DNA of 64,000 nucleotides from an uncultured Clostridia bacterium (GTDB lineage: Bacteria; Bacillota; Clostridia; Christensenellales; Pumilibacteraceae): contig CALVYT010000038.1 in assembly GCA_944372345.1 (NCBI GenBank), positions 1-64,000 of the forward strand, read 5' to 3'. The notes under the pieces were generated by a model. That model was not told the DNA's origin. It was given only the letters and a program-made list of their open reading frames with translations, and did no database searches. This document shows positions 17,062-26,175 of the stretch, in pieces. Both the position numbers and the translations under genes were made by a program. Position 1 is the stretch's first letter, and every line of letters begins with the position of its first letter.

Positions 17062-18023
17062 CGGAAGAAAGGGAAATACGGCTCGGCGGCGGCGTGTTCG
17101 CACGGCTGACGGGAGCGATGGACGGCAATCTCGAACTTATGGAGAAGCGTTTCGGCGTGCGCATAACGGCGACGGACGAGGGTCTGCGGATAACGGGCGA
17201 GGGAGCGGGCGTGGATGCCTGCGCCGAACTGACGGACGCTTTGAGCGAACTGATAAGCCGCGGAGTGAACGTGGACAAGGTAACGGTCGAACGCTGCGCG
17301 GATATGGCGGAGCGCGGCGACGCGGGCGAGATAACCGAACTGTTCAGAGAGCCGGTGGCGGTCACCGCGCACGGGAAGAAGATATATTGCAAGACGTTCA
17401 ATCAGCGCGAATACTGCCGCGCGATAAAGAAGAACACGCTGACGTTCGGCATAGGTCCGGCGGGAACGGGCAAGACGTATCTCGCGGTCGCGCTCGCGGT
17501 CTCCGCGTTCAGGCGCGGCGACGCGGACAGGATCATCCTCACCCGTCCGGCGATAGAAGCGGGGGAAAAACTCGGTTTTCTCCCGGGCGATCTGCAAATG
17601 AAAGTGGATCCTTATCTTCGTCCGCTCTACGACGCGCTCGAAGAGCTGTTCGGCGTGGAAAATTACAACCGTCTGATAGAAAGGGGCATAATAGAGATAG
17701 CGCCGCTCGCGTATATGCGCGGCAGGACGCTGTCGCGCGCGTTCATCATTCTCGACGAAGCGCAGAACACCACCGAAGAACAGATGAAGATGTTCCTCAC
17801 CCGTATGGGCGAGGGCAGCAAGGTCGTGGTCACGGGGGACGTCACGCAGATCGATCTCCCGCAAGGCGGCAGGAGCGGACTTAAACAGGCGGCGGCGATA
17901 CTTTCGGGCATAGACGGGATAGCCGTCTGCCGTCTGACGGACAGGGACGTCGTCCGCCACGAACTCGTACAGAAGATAATTCGTGCATACGAAACGCGAG
18001 GTAAAAATGAAACCGATGCTTAA
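17058..18023 (+). CDS. phoH: PhoH-like ATPase
   Basis: A 321-residue PhoH family protein: an N-terminal KH-like region, then a P-loop ATPase. Walker A is GPAGTGKTYLA (about 135-145), ILTRPAIEAGEKLGFLPG is the family signature, and Walker B is FIILDEAQN. GDVTQIDLP completes the helicase-like core. PhoH and YbeY are functionally linked in RNA processing, and ybeY is two genes downstream. The ATG overlaps yqfD by 4 nt. Confidence 0.93.
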   Translation: MTEEREIRLGGGVFARLTGAMDGNLELMEKRFGVRITATDEGLRITGEGAGVDACAELTDALSELISRGVNVDKVTVERCADMAERGDAGEITELFREPVAVTAHGKKIYCKTFNQREYCRAIKKNTLTFGIGPAGTGKTYLAVALAVSAFRRGDADRIILTRPAIEAGEKLGFLPGDLQMKVDPYLRPLYDALEELFGVENYNRLIERGIIEIAPLAYMRGRTLSRAFIILDEAQNTTEEQMKMFLTRMGEGSKVVVTGDVTQIDLPQGGRSGLKQAAAILSGIDGIAVCRLTDRDVVRHELVQKIIRAYETRGKNETDA

Positions 18024-19488
18024 AACGCGCAAATATACCCGCAGGCAGCTGCTGTTCGCCGTGCTCGACACGGTGATATGCGCCGCCGTCGCGGTATTCG
18101 CTTCGATGATAAAGTTTTATCTGACGGGCTCCGCGATAACCGCGGAATTTGCGCTGTGCGTGATCTACGCGCTTATACTTGCCGCGGGCTTTTACGGCGG
18201 ACTGCTGATGTTCGTTATGATCTCGCGGTCGTTCGTGATAAAAAACAACAGATATTACAGGGCGTTCATCGTAGCGATGACGTTCGCGTTCGTATATCAT
18301 CTGTTCATAAGCATAATTTCTCCGCTTCTGATTGCTCCCGGACTTACTGCGATGATGATAGTTATGATCTCGCGTAAGAAGCAGGATGCGTTCGTGTTCA
18401 ATTTCGTGGAAACGGGAATGACGCTCTGCGTGCTGCTGTACGAGTCGATAATGACGGAGGGCGGAGTGTCTATGCTGATAGACGGCGGGGCGGACGCGCA
18501 GTCCAATCTCTATCTCTGGCTGCTTATCGTCATATCCGTCATAAACGTGGGAGTGGGCGCGTTCATGCCGGTGGCGCTGCGCGACAAGACGGGAAGACTT
18601 TACACCGTGCTTATGGGGCTGATCGTGACGGCGGCTTCCGTCGTGCTGTATGTTCTGATGTCGCTCGCGTATTCTGACATCCCGCTCGTGCTCTCGCTGT
18701 TCTGGCTCGTGGTGATCTCCGGCGTGACTCCGATAGTCATCTCGCAGTTCGCCGTGCCGCTGCTCGAAAAGATATTCAATCTCGTGACGGACAGCCGTCT
18801 TATGGAGCTGGCGGACGCGCGCCGGCCGCTTATGCGCAGACTGGCTTCCGAAGCTCCGGGAACGTATAACCACAGCCTTGCGGTGGCGAACTTTGCGGAG
18901 ATGTGCGCGAACGCCATAGGCGAGGATCCGTATCTCGCGCGCGCCGCGGCGTATTACCACGACGTAGGCAAGCTGTCCAATCCGTTCTATTTCGCCGAGA
19001 ACCAGGCGGGGTACAATCCCCATGACGACATACTTCCCGAAGTCAGCGCGGAGATAGTGCGCAAGCATACGACGGAAGGGTATAAGCTGTGCAAGGAGTA
19101 CGGCGTTCCCGAAGAGGTCGCGTGCGTGACTGTGCAGCACCATGGCACGCTGCCGATGGCGGTGTTCTACGAGCGCGCCAAACGCCTGACGGACGGCGAG
19201 GTGGATATCCGCGATTACAGCTATCACGGCACCTGCCCGACGAATAAGATCGCGGCGATAATAATGATATGCGACAGCAGCGAAGCGGCGATCCGAGCGA
19301 TGGATCACCCCGATGGGGAACGCGTCGACAGGCTGCTGCGCGGGATAATAGCGGACAGGATCGCGCGCGGACAGTTCGATAACTGCTCCATATCCCTTAT
19401 GGATCTCGACGCGATCCGCCGCACGATCATAGGCGCATACGGCGGGCTGTTCCATTCGCGCATAAAATATCCGGGCGGTGAAAGATAA
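18007..19488 (+). CDS. Short PgpH-type HD-domain cyclic-di-AMP phosphodiesterase (YqfF)
   Basis: A 493-residue protein: seven hydrophobic helices in residues ~15-265 and a cytoplasmic HD domain with TYNHSLAVANFAEMC and YYHDVGKLSNP. PgpH homologues degrade c-di-AMP. They normally exceed 700 residues because an extracellular 7TMR-HDED domain precedes the helices, and that domain is missing here. ATG 18007 is used because GAGG lies 5 nt upstream; it overlaps the phoH end by 17 nt. The position between phoH and ybeY is the normal place of yqfF. Confidence 0.87.
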   Translation: MKPMLKTRKYTRRQLLFAVLDTVICAAVAVFASMIKFYLTGSAITAEFALCVIYALILAAGFYGGLLMFVMISRSFVIKNNRYYRAFIVAMTFAFVYHLFISIISPLLIAPGLTAMMIVMISRKKQDAFVFNFVETGMTLCVLLYESIMTEGGVSMLIDGGADAQSNLYLWLLIVISVINVGVGAFMPVALRDKTGRLYTVLMGLIVTAASVVLYVLMSLAYSDIPLVLSLFWLVVISGVTPIVISQFAVPLLEKIFNLVTDSRLMELADARRPLMRRLASEAPGTYNHSLAVANFAEMCANAIGEDPYLARAAAYYHDVGKLSNPFYFAENQAGYNPHDDILPEVSAEIVRKHTTEGYKLCKEYGVPEEVACVTVQHHGTLPMAVFYERAKRLTDGEVDIRDYSYHGTCPTNKIAAIIMICDSSEAAIRAMDHPDGERVDRLLRGIIADRIARGQFDNCSISLMDLDAIRRTIIGAYGGLFHSRIKYPGGER

Positions 19489-19946
19489 TGATAAAACTCA
19501 TAGGCGAAGCTACGGAAGAGATGAAGGCGGCGGCGGAAGCCGCGTTCGGACTGCTCGCGCTCGAAGGCGAGTGCGTGGCGGAAGTGGAATATCTCGACGG
19601 AGAGGAAATGCGTGCGCTCAATGCGCGTTCGCGCGGCGTCGACGCGGTGACGGACGTGCTCAGCTTTCCGGCGCTCGACGAAGTGATGCCGCTGACGTAC
19701 GAGAATTATCCGTTCGAATACGACGACTATAACGGCGGAGTCACTCTCGGCTCGATAGTCATATGCCCGGAAAGGGCGGCGGAGCAGGCGGAGGAATACG
19801 GGCATTCGGTAACGCGCGAAACGACGTATCTGTTCGTGCACGGACTGTTGCACCTGTTCGGCTACGACCACGAGCGGGACGAGGACAGAAAGGCAATGCG
19901 CGAAGCGGAAGAAAAGATACTCGGCGCGATAGGGGTGAACAGATGA
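19488..19946 (+). CDS. ybeY: Endoribonuclease YbeY
   Basis: A 152-residue single-domain metalloprotein for 16S rRNA 3'-end maturation and ribosome quality control. The zinc site is the H-G-L-L-H-L-F-G-Y-D-H pattern at about residues 115-125. LNARSRGVDAVTDVLSFP is the other conserved block. Its ATG shares a base with the yqfF stop, and its own stop overlaps era. The dgkA and cdd genes that often sit between ybeY and era are absent. Confidence 0.95.
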   Translation: MIKLIGEATEEMKAAAEAAFGLLALEGECVAEVEYLDGEEMRALNARSRGVDAVTDVLSFPALDEVMPLTYENYPFEYDDYNGGVTLGSIVICPERAAEQAEEYGHSVTRETTYLFVHGLLHLFGYDHERDEDRKAMREAEEKILGAIGVNR

Positions 19947-20842
19947 GATCGGGATTCATAGCGATAATAGGACGGCCGAACGCGGGCAAGAGCAGCCTGA
20001 CGAACAGGCTGATAGGCGAAAAGATCTCCATAGTTTCCCCAAAACCGCAGACGACGCGCGACGCCGTCCGCGGGATACTCACGACGGACGAATATCAGAT
20101 GATATTCGTAGACACGCCGGGTCTGCTGCGCCCGCGCACCGAGCTCGGCAGGTATATGAGCCGCGAAACGGATATGTCGTCCCGCGACGCGGACGCCCTT
20201 GTCATCGTCATAGACGCGAGCCGTCCGTTCACCGCAAAGGACGTCGAACTGGTAGAGAGCAGGCTCAAAGGGAATATGCCTGTTTACGTCGTCGTCAACA
20301 AGACGGATCTTGCGGGCTATGAAAAGACGTACCCCATACTTGCCGCGCTGTCGCCGCTGACAGCGGAAGCGGAGGGCAGGCATGCGATAAAGGAGATCGT
20401 TCCCGTGTCCTGCGAAACGGGCGACAATATCGGCGTGCTCCGCGATCTGCTCGCGCGCGAACTGCACGACGAAGTGATGTATTACCCCGAGGGCGACGTG
20501 ACGGACAGACCGGCGAGATACGTCGCGGGGGAGATCATACGCGAAAAAGCGCTGCTGCTGCTCCGGGACGAAGTACCGCACGGAGTGGGTATCGTCGTCA
20601 ATCTCTATGAGGAGAAAAAGGACGCGGTGTATATAGAAGCGGACGTCGTATGCGAAAAAGAGAGCCATAAGCGCATCGTCATCGGCGACGGCGGCTCGAT
20701 GATAAAGCGCATAGGCGAGAGCGCGCGCAAGGGCATAAGCGGTATGACGGGCAAAAGCGTATATCTTAAACTGTTCGTCAAGGTGCGCGAGGGCTGGCGC
20801 AACAGGCGCAACTATATGCGCGATCTCGGTTACGGCGACTGA
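19943..20842 (+). CDS. era: GTPase Era
   Basis: A 299-residue GTPase that assists 16S rRNA maturation and small-subunit assembly. G1 is GRPNAGKSS, the effector region is PKPQTTRDAVRG, G3 is DTPG and G4 is NKTD. The C-terminal KH domain has the RIVIGDGGSMIKRIGESARK segment. The start overlaps the ybeY stop as ATGA. It is full length for the family and directly precedes recO. Confidence 0.97.
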   Translation: MRSGFIAIIGRPNAGKSSLTNRLIGEKISIVSPKPQTTRDAVRGILTTDEYQMIFVDTPGLLRPRTELGRYMSRETDMSSRDADALVIVIDASRPFTAKDVELVESRLKGNMPVYVVVNKTDLAGYEKTYPILAALSPLTAEAEGRHAIKEIVPVSCETGDNIGVLRDLLARELHDEVMYYPEGDVTDRPARYVAGEIIREKALLLLRDEVPHGVGIVVNLYEEKKDAVYIEADVVCEKESHKRIVIGDGGSMIKRIGESARKGISGMTGKSVYLKLFVKVREGWRNRRNYMRDLGYGD

Positions 20843-20843
20843 T

Positions 20844-21437
20844 ATGGATGAACTGACGGTAAACGGGATAGTCGTGGGCGGCGAGGACGTCGGCGAGGCG
20901 GACAGGCTCGTGCGGCTGCTCACGCCCGAACTCGGCGTGATCGCGGCGAAAATGCGCGGCGTGAAAAAGGAAAAGGCAAAGCTGAAATTCGCGGCTATGC
21001 CCTTTTCTTTCTGCGAATACGTCCTGATAAAGCGCGGCGCGTACTATTCGGTCAAGACCGCATCGCAGACGGAGAGCCTGTTCGGTGTGACTTCTTCGCC
21101 GGACAGATATGTGATAGGCTCGGTCATGCTCGAAGCCGCGGCGGCTGCCGCGGGGACGGACTCTGCCGAGATATTCGTGGAACTGCTGACCGCGCTGAAA
21201 ACGCTGATATATTCTGATACGGACGCGTATTCCGTAGGTCTGAATTTCGTTTATCGGCTGCTTGTTCTCGGCGGGCATATCGCGGCGGGTCGGAGCGACG
21301 GCGATTATAACGTTCCCGTTTCCGAACAGAAAAGTCTGCCGCGCGGGCGGTCGGAACGTTTGCTGAAAGCGTATCTCGGATTGTTTTCGGACAAGTTCTG
21401 CCGTCGTTTGCTTTCGGCGGAATTGATAGGAAAGTGA
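20844..21437 (+). CDS. recO: DNA repair protein RecO, short form without zinc finger
   Basis: A 197-residue protein. The N-terminal OB-fold (VNGIVVGGEDVGEADRLVRLLTPELGVI) and helical core are recognisable as RecO, which loads RecA with RecR. Typical members have ~240-250 residues and a C-terminal four-cysteine zinc site. That site is absent here: only single cysteines occur and the protein ends at ELIGK. It begins 1 nt after era and ends the operon. The call depends on fold-like similarity plus the strong era-recO order. Confidence 0.78.
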   Translation: MDELTVNGIVVGGEDVGEADRLVRLLTPELGVIAAKMRGVKKEKAKLKFAAMPFSFCEYVLIKRGAYYSVKTASQTESLFGVTSSPDRYVIGSVMLEAAAAAAGTDSAEIFVELLTALKTLIYSDTDAYSVGLNFVYRLLVLGGHIAAGRSDGDYNVPVSEQKSLPRGRSERLLKAYLGLFSDKFCRRLLSAELIGK

Positions 21438-21495
21438 CGATGTGAAAAAACGCCGTCATTTTACGAAAAAAATCGTCAAAACGGAAACAAACGTC

Positions 21496-21524
21496 TTGAT
21501 TTACGGACGGATATGTGGTATAAT
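21496..21524 (+). promoter_or_regulatory. Promoter of ppdK
   Basis: TTGATT (21496-21501), a 17-bp spacer and TATAAT (21519-21524). Confidence 0.8.
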
Positions 21525-21568
21525 GAAAAGGTCTTGAAGAGGACGAAACTATGATAAAGGAGAAAAAC

Positions 21569-24193
21569 GTGAAAAAGTTTGTTTACAAGTTCGAAGAAGG
21601 CAACGGAAAAATGCGCGAACTTCTCGGCGGAAAAGGTGCGAACCTCGCGGAAATGACCGTGCTCGGTCTGCCGGTTCCTCCCGGATTCACCGTCACGACG
21701 GAAGCGTGCACTCAGTATTATGCCGACGGCAGAGCGATCAACAAAGAGATTCAGAAACAGATTTTCGATGCGCTTTCGCAGCTCGAAGCGAGAATGGGCA
21801 AAAAGCTCGGGGACGAGAAAGACCCTCTGCTCGTTTCGGTCAGGAGCGGTTCGCGCGCGTCCATGCCGGGAATGATGGATACCATCCTCAACCTCGGTCT
21901 GAACGACAAGTCCGTCGAAGGACTTGCGGCAAAGACGCACAATCCCCGTTTCGCTTACGACTCTTACCGCCGCTTCATACAGATGTTCTCGGACGTCGTT
22001 ATGGAGCAGGACAAGACGGTCTACGAGCGTATTCTCGATACGATCAAAAAGGAAAAGGGATATTCTTCCGATCCCGAACTGACGGCGGACGACCTCAAAG
22101 AGATAGTCAAGCTGTTCAAGGACAACTATAAGAAGAACCAGGGCGTGGAGTTCCCGCAGGATCCCAAACAGCAGCTCATCGAAGCGGCGAAAGCGGTTTT
22201 CCGCAGCTGGGACAACCCTCGCGCGAACGTATACCGCCGTATGAACGACATTCCTTACGACTGGGGCACGGCGGTCAACATACAGTGCATGGTGTTCGGC
22301 AACAAGGGCGAAACGTCGGGAACGGGCGTCGCGTTCACGCGCAACCCCGCGACGGGCGAGAAAGGTCTGTTCGGCGAATATCTGATGAACGCGCAGGGCG
22401 AGGACGTCGTCGCGGGCATACGCACGCCCAAGCACATAGACGAACTCAAAGCGCAGAACCCCAAGCTGTACGACGAGTTCGAGAAGATCACGCAGAAGCT
22501 GGAAAAGCACTACAAGGATATGCAGGATATGGAGTTCACCATCGAAGAGGGCAAACTCTATATGCTGCAAACGCGTAACGGCAAGCGCACCGCGCAGGCT
22601 GCGCTCAAAATAGCCGTCGACCTTGTTTCCGAGGGACTTATCACGGAAAAGGAAGCGGTGTGCATGATCGAGCCCAAACAGCTCGACACGCTGCTCCATC
22701 CGCAGTTCAATCCCGCCGCGCTCAAAGCGGCGAAACCCGTCAGCGCGGCTCTGCCCGCGTCGCCCGGAGCGGCTTGCGGCAAGATCGCGTTCAGCGCCGA
22801 CGAAGCCGTCGAGCGCGCGGCGAACGGCGAAAAGGTCGTGCTCGTCCGTCTGGAAACCAGCCCCGAGGACATCGAGGGAATGAACGCGTCCGAAGGCATC
22901 CTGACGGCGCGCGGCGGTATGACGAGCCACGCGGCCGTCGTCGCGAGAGGTATGGGCGTCTGCTGCGTATCCGGCTGCGCCAACCTCAAAGTGGACGAGG
23001 AAAACAAGACGATAACCCTTGCGGGCAAGACCTACGGTCCCGACGACTGGCTCAGCCTCGACGGTTCCACGGGCAATATTTATGCGGAGAAGATCCCCAC
23101 GCAGCCCGCTGACGTGGGCGGCGATTTCGGCACGCTGATGAACTGGGCGGATAAATACCGCGCTCTGCACGTCCGTACCAACGCCGATACGCCGAGGGAC
23201 GCCGCGCAGGCGGTCGTGTTCGGCGCGGAAGGCATAGGGCTGTGCCGCACGGAGCATATGTTCTTCGATCCCGAGAGGATCCCCGCGATACGCGAGATGA
23301 TCGTGTCCAAGACGCAGGGCGAACGCGAGCGCGCGCTTGCGAAGTTGCTGCCTATGCAGAAGAGCGACTTCAAGGCGATGTACATAGCTCTCGAAGGCCG
23401 ACCGATGACGATTCGCTTCCTTGATCCGCCTCTGCACGAATTCGTGCCGCACGAGGACGAGGAGATCGAAGCGCTCGCCAAGGAAATGGGACTGACGTTC
23501 GACGAACTCAAAGCGACGGTCATCGGTCTGCACGAAGCCAACCCGATGATGGGACACCGCGGCTACCGTCTTTCGATAACCTATCCCGAGATAGCGAAGA
23601 TGCAGACGCGCGCGGTCATCGAAGCCGCTCTCGAAGTCAGGGAAGAGAAAGGCTGGGATATAGTTCCCGAGATAATGGTGCCGCTCGTAGGCGACGTCAA
23701 GGAACTTAAATATGTCAAGAATATTATCTGCGCGACGGCGGAGGAGATCATCAAGGCGAAGAATTCGGATATGAATTATCTCGTCGGCACGATGATCGAG
23801 ATACCGCGCGCCGCGGTCACCGCGGACAAGATCGCGACGGAGGCGGAGTTCTTCTCTTTCGGCACGAACGACCTGACGCAGATGACGTTCGGCTTCTCCC
23901 GTGACGACGCGGGCAAGTTCCTTCCCGAATATTACAATAAAAAGATATACGAATTCGATCCGTTCGCCCGCGTGGACGTGGACGGCGTGGGTCAGCTGAT
24001 AAAAATGGCTGCGGAAAAGGGCAAAGAGACCCGTCCGAACATCAAACTCGGAGTTTGCGGCGAACACGGCGGAGATCCGTTCAGCGTGGAATTCTTCCAC
24101 CGCGCGGGACTTACGTACGTGTCCTGCTCGCCCTTCCGCGTACCCATAGCGCGTCTCGCCGCCGCCCAGGCGAACATACGGTATCCGAGGTAA
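21569..24193 (+). CDS. ppdK: Pyruvate, phosphate dikinase
   Basis: An 874-residue enzyme that interconverts pyruvate, ATP and phosphate with PEP, AMP and PPi, common in anaerobes. The N-terminal ATP-grasp begins YKFEEGNGKMRELLGGKGAN. The swivelling phospho-histidine is in GGMTSHAAVVARGMG, and the C-terminal barrel has GVCGEHGGDP with the catalytic cysteine. GTG 21569 was chosen because AAAGGAG lies 6-7 nt upstream; an ATG six codons earlier would contain that ribosome site inside the gene. It is monocistronic, with its own promoter and a palindrome after it. Confidence 0.96.
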   Translation: MKKFVYKFEEGNGKMRELLGGKGANLAEMTVLGLPVPPGFTVTTEACTQYYADGRAINKEIQKQIFDALSQLEARMGKKLGDEKDPLLVSVRSGSRASMPGMMDTILNLGLNDKSVEGLAAKTHNPRFAYDSYRRFIQMFSDVVMEQDKTVYERILDTIKKEKGYSSDPELTADDLKEIVKLFKDNYKKNQGVEFPQDPKQQLIEAAKAVFRSWDNPRANVYRRMNDIPYDWGTAVNIQCMVFGNKGETSGTGVAFTRNPATGEKGLFGEYLMNAQGEDVVAGIRTPKHIDELKAQNPKLYDEFEKITQKLEKHYKDMQDMEFTIEEGKLYMLQTRNGKRTAQAALKIAVDLVSEGLITEKEAVCMIEPKQLDTLLHPQFNPAALKAAKPVSAALPASPGAACGKIAFSADEAVERAANGEKVVLVRLETSPEDIEGMNASEGILTARGGMTSHAAVVARGMGVCCVSGCANLKVDEENKTITLAGKTYGPDDWLSLDGSTGNIYAEKIPTQPADVGGDFGTLMNWADKYRALHVRTNADTPRDAAQAVVFGAEGIGLCRTEHMFFDPERIPAIREMIVSKTQGERERALAKLLPMQKSDFKAMYIALEGRPMTIRFLDPPLHEFVPHEDEEIEALAKEMGLTFDELKATVIGLHEANPMMGHRGYRLSITYPEIAKMQTRAVIEAALEVREEKGWDIVPEIMVPLVGDVKELKYVKNIICATAEEIIKAKNSDMNYLVGTMIEIPRAAVTADKIATEAEFFSFGTNDLTQMTFGFSRDDAGKFLPEYYNKKIYEFDPFARVDVDGVGQLIKMAAEKGKETRPNIKLGVCGEHGGDPFSVEFFHRAGLTYVSCSPFRVPIARLAAAQANIRYPR

Positions 24194-24209
24194 TACAGAC
24201 ATTATTTTG

Positions 24210-24239
24210 CGAAGGCTTATCCCGCGGGATAAGCCTTCG
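24210..24239. terminator. Perfect 30-bp palindrome after ppdK
   Basis: Two 15-bp arms meet at CCCGCGGG with no mismatch. No T-run follows on the plus strand, so it may act as an mRNA end stabiliser or a terminator without a U-tract. Confidence 0.55.
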
Positions 24240-24291
24240 TGCGTAATGCCGTGCTCGGTTACGGCGTGCGGAAAAGCGCAGAGGAAAAACA

Positions 24292-24879
24292 ATGTATACC
24301 ATCATAGACGGAACGGAACTGAACGACAAACGATTGCGGCAGGCATTGGAACTCGATCGTTCGGTATATCCCGAAAATTATCTGCTCGACGAAGCCGTCG
24401 TTTTCGGTTATTGGCGAGAGCACCCCGAGATATACATATGTGCCTGCGACGGCGACGATCTCGTCGCATATCTGAATGTAAGCTGCATTGACGAGCGGTC
24501 GTACCGTAAGTTATGCAGCGGAACGGAAAACGATCTGTGCATCAGAGCGGAGAATATCCGTGTGCCGGACGCAAACGGCGTGAATTATATGTATTTGTCG
24601 TCTGTCGTGGTCCGTCGGGATCGCAGAAAGATCGGCATTGCCGAAAAGCTGCTCAGGGTATTCGCCGACAGATTGGAGGATCTGCGCGACCGCGGAATAT
24701 ATTTTTCGGATATGATAGCCGACGCGATAAGCGAACACGGAAAGCGGATTTGCCGATCTTTGGGAATGGCGGAGGATATATCGACTTCGTGCGGAGGCAG
24801 ATTGTTCCGTTACCCGATGAAAGTCGGGGAACCGAATGAAAAACTGGATATGCTTTTGTTGAAATTGAGGAGACGATGA
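24292..24879 (+). CDS. GNAT-family acetyltransferase, partner of the TIR-GNAT gene
   Basis: A 195-residue protein with a GNAT fold. The acetyl-CoA loop is in SSVVVRRDRRKIGIAEKLLRV (about 103-123), with the RxxGxA pattern intact. The N-terminal substrate side (LDRSVYPENYLLDEAV) is not one I can name. GAGG precedes the ATG by 7 nt. It ends 1 nt before the TIR-GNAT gene, so the two are almost surely co-translated. The substrate is unknown. Base composition is somewhat lower in GC than the housekeeping genes around it. Confidence 0.8.
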   Translation: MYTIIDGTELNDKRLRQALELDRSVYPENYLLDEAVVFGYWREHPEIYICACDGDDLVAYLNVSCIDERSYRKLCSGTENDLCIRAENIRVPDANGVNYMYLSSVVVRRDRRKIGIAEKLLRVFADRLEDLRDRGIYFSDMIADAISEHGKRICRSLGMAEDISTSCGGRLFRYPMKVGEPNEKLDMLLLKLRRR

Positions 24880-24880
24880 T

Positions 24881-25948
24881 ATGGACAACTTGTACAGATA
24901 CGATCTGTTTATTTCTTATGCGACGGAAAATGCGGATATAGCGTCGTATATAGTCGAACGGATAGAACGGCGCGGGCGGTATTGCTTTATCGCTCCGCGG
25001 GATATTCATACCGGTGCCGATTATGCTTCGGAAATAGTTAAGGGCATAAGTAATTCGAGAGCGGTACTGCTGATCTTTTCGAGCGATTCGGATAGATCGG
25101 CGTATGTCCTTCGCGAGATAAATTCCGCGGTTTCGCGCAATAAGACTGTTATACCGCTTCGTATACAGAATTTCCTTCCGTCGGAAGCAATGGAATTTTA
25201 CTTGGGACCGACGCATTGGCTGGATGCGTTCCCTCGGGTGCTCGACAGTCATTTGGAAAGTATATTCGCGATTCTCGACAGCCTTGCCGCTCCTGTCGCG
25301 AAAGACGATGCTCCGTTCAGGTTCCCGGGGCTGCAAATAGCGGGCATAGCGGATCTGTTGGATGCGGGCTGGACAAAAAAGCAAATAACTTTGCGCGAGA
25401 TCGAATTGGATTATCTCTGTGTTTCTCCCGATAAATATGAGATGAACGATATGACGGAAGGGACGTTGGACGACTGGGTCGACAGCGTCGGTGAGACCGC
25501 AGACGTATCCTGCGCTCTTATGAAAGATGACGAAATGATAGGCTATTGCGATTTTTATCCGGTAGACTGCGATTCATTCGACGTTTTGCGCTCCGGCAGC
25601 GTTATGATAAAGGAAAATATGACGGCGCTTTACGCGTTCGGCGGCGATTTTGACGCATATATAGCTATGCTTGCCGTAGATCCCGCGTACGCTTCGCAAA
25701 AAACATATATGATGTTGTTCGACTGGGTGACGGACCGTCTTGCGCAATGGGAAAAAGAGGATATTTGTATCGACCGTATCGGTATTTCCGTTTATCTGCC
25801 TATCGTGGAGAAGTTTGTATGCGCGCTGGGTTTCGTTTTTTCCGCATACAATCCGGCAAAAGGAAAAGTATACGTTACGACGTATTCCGAATTGCGGGAA
25901 AACAGTCTGTTCCGGAAGCGTCGGCAGGCGAAAACCGAAAGAGAGTAA
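24881..25948 (+). CDS. TIR domain protein with C-terminal GNAT-like domain
   Basis: A 355-residue fusion. Residues 1-145 form a TIR domain: YDLFISYATENADIA, then IAPRDIHTGADYASEI, then a helix with E79 (YVLREI) at the usual NADase glutamate position. THWLDA (111-116) is typical of a large gut-bacterial TIR subfamily. Residues ~150-345 resemble a GNAT fold (MLAVDPAYASQKTYMMLFDW and FVCALGFVFSAYN), but the acetyl-CoA loop lacks the usual RxxGxG/A. TIR domains make or cleave NAD-derived signals in immunity. Whether this one is catalytic, or is a sensor paired with the upstream GNAT, is open. Confidence 0.8.
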   Translation: MDNLYRYDLFISYATENADIASYIVERIERRGRYCFIAPRDIHTGADYASEIVKGISNSRAVLLIFSSDSDRSAYVLREINSAVSRNKTVIPLRIQNFLPSEAMEFYLGPTHWLDAFPRVLDSHLESIFAILDSLAAPVAKDDAPFRFPGLQIAGIADLLDAGWTKKQITLREIELDYLCVSPDKYEMNDMTEGTLDDWVDSVGETADVSCALMKDDEMIGYCDFYPVDCDSFDVLRSGSVMIKENMTALYAFGGDFDAYIAMLAVDPAYASQKTYMMLFDWVTDRLAQWEKEDICIDRIGISVYLPIVEKFVCALGFVFSAYNPAKGKVYVTTYSELRENSLFRKRRQAKTERE

Positions 25949-26100
25949 AAGCGGAAGCGTTATATGCGGCTGACGAATATCCGTTCATACGCGTAAAATA
26001 AATGCGGTTTCCGCATCGGACGGGCGGGTGCGCTTGTCCGTATACGTTCATCGGCGCGGCGACAGGATGCCGTCCGAGCGGTTTTCGACTGCAAATTCGC

Positions 26101-26129
26101 TTGACACGGCGGGCTGCGTTTGATATTAT
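26101..26129 (+). promoter_or_regulatory. Promoter of the dgt-dnaG-rpoD operon
   Basis: Consensus TTGACA (26101-26106), a 17-bp spacer and TATTAT (26124-26129). Confidence 0.85.
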
Positions 26130-26175
26130 ATATACAACAAAAATTGTCCGACGAAAATAGCGGATAGCGGGGGAT

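Noticed and set aside
21476-24292. 938-residue open frame antisense to ppdK
   Set aside because: It mirrors ppdK codons, has no ribosome site or known motif, and is His/Arg-rich as expected for a GC-rich shadow frame.
24881-25948. Thoeris defence system
   Set aside because: A TIR protein is present, but no ThsA-type NADase or SLOG/SIR2 partner is nearby and the C-terminal domain is GNAT-like.
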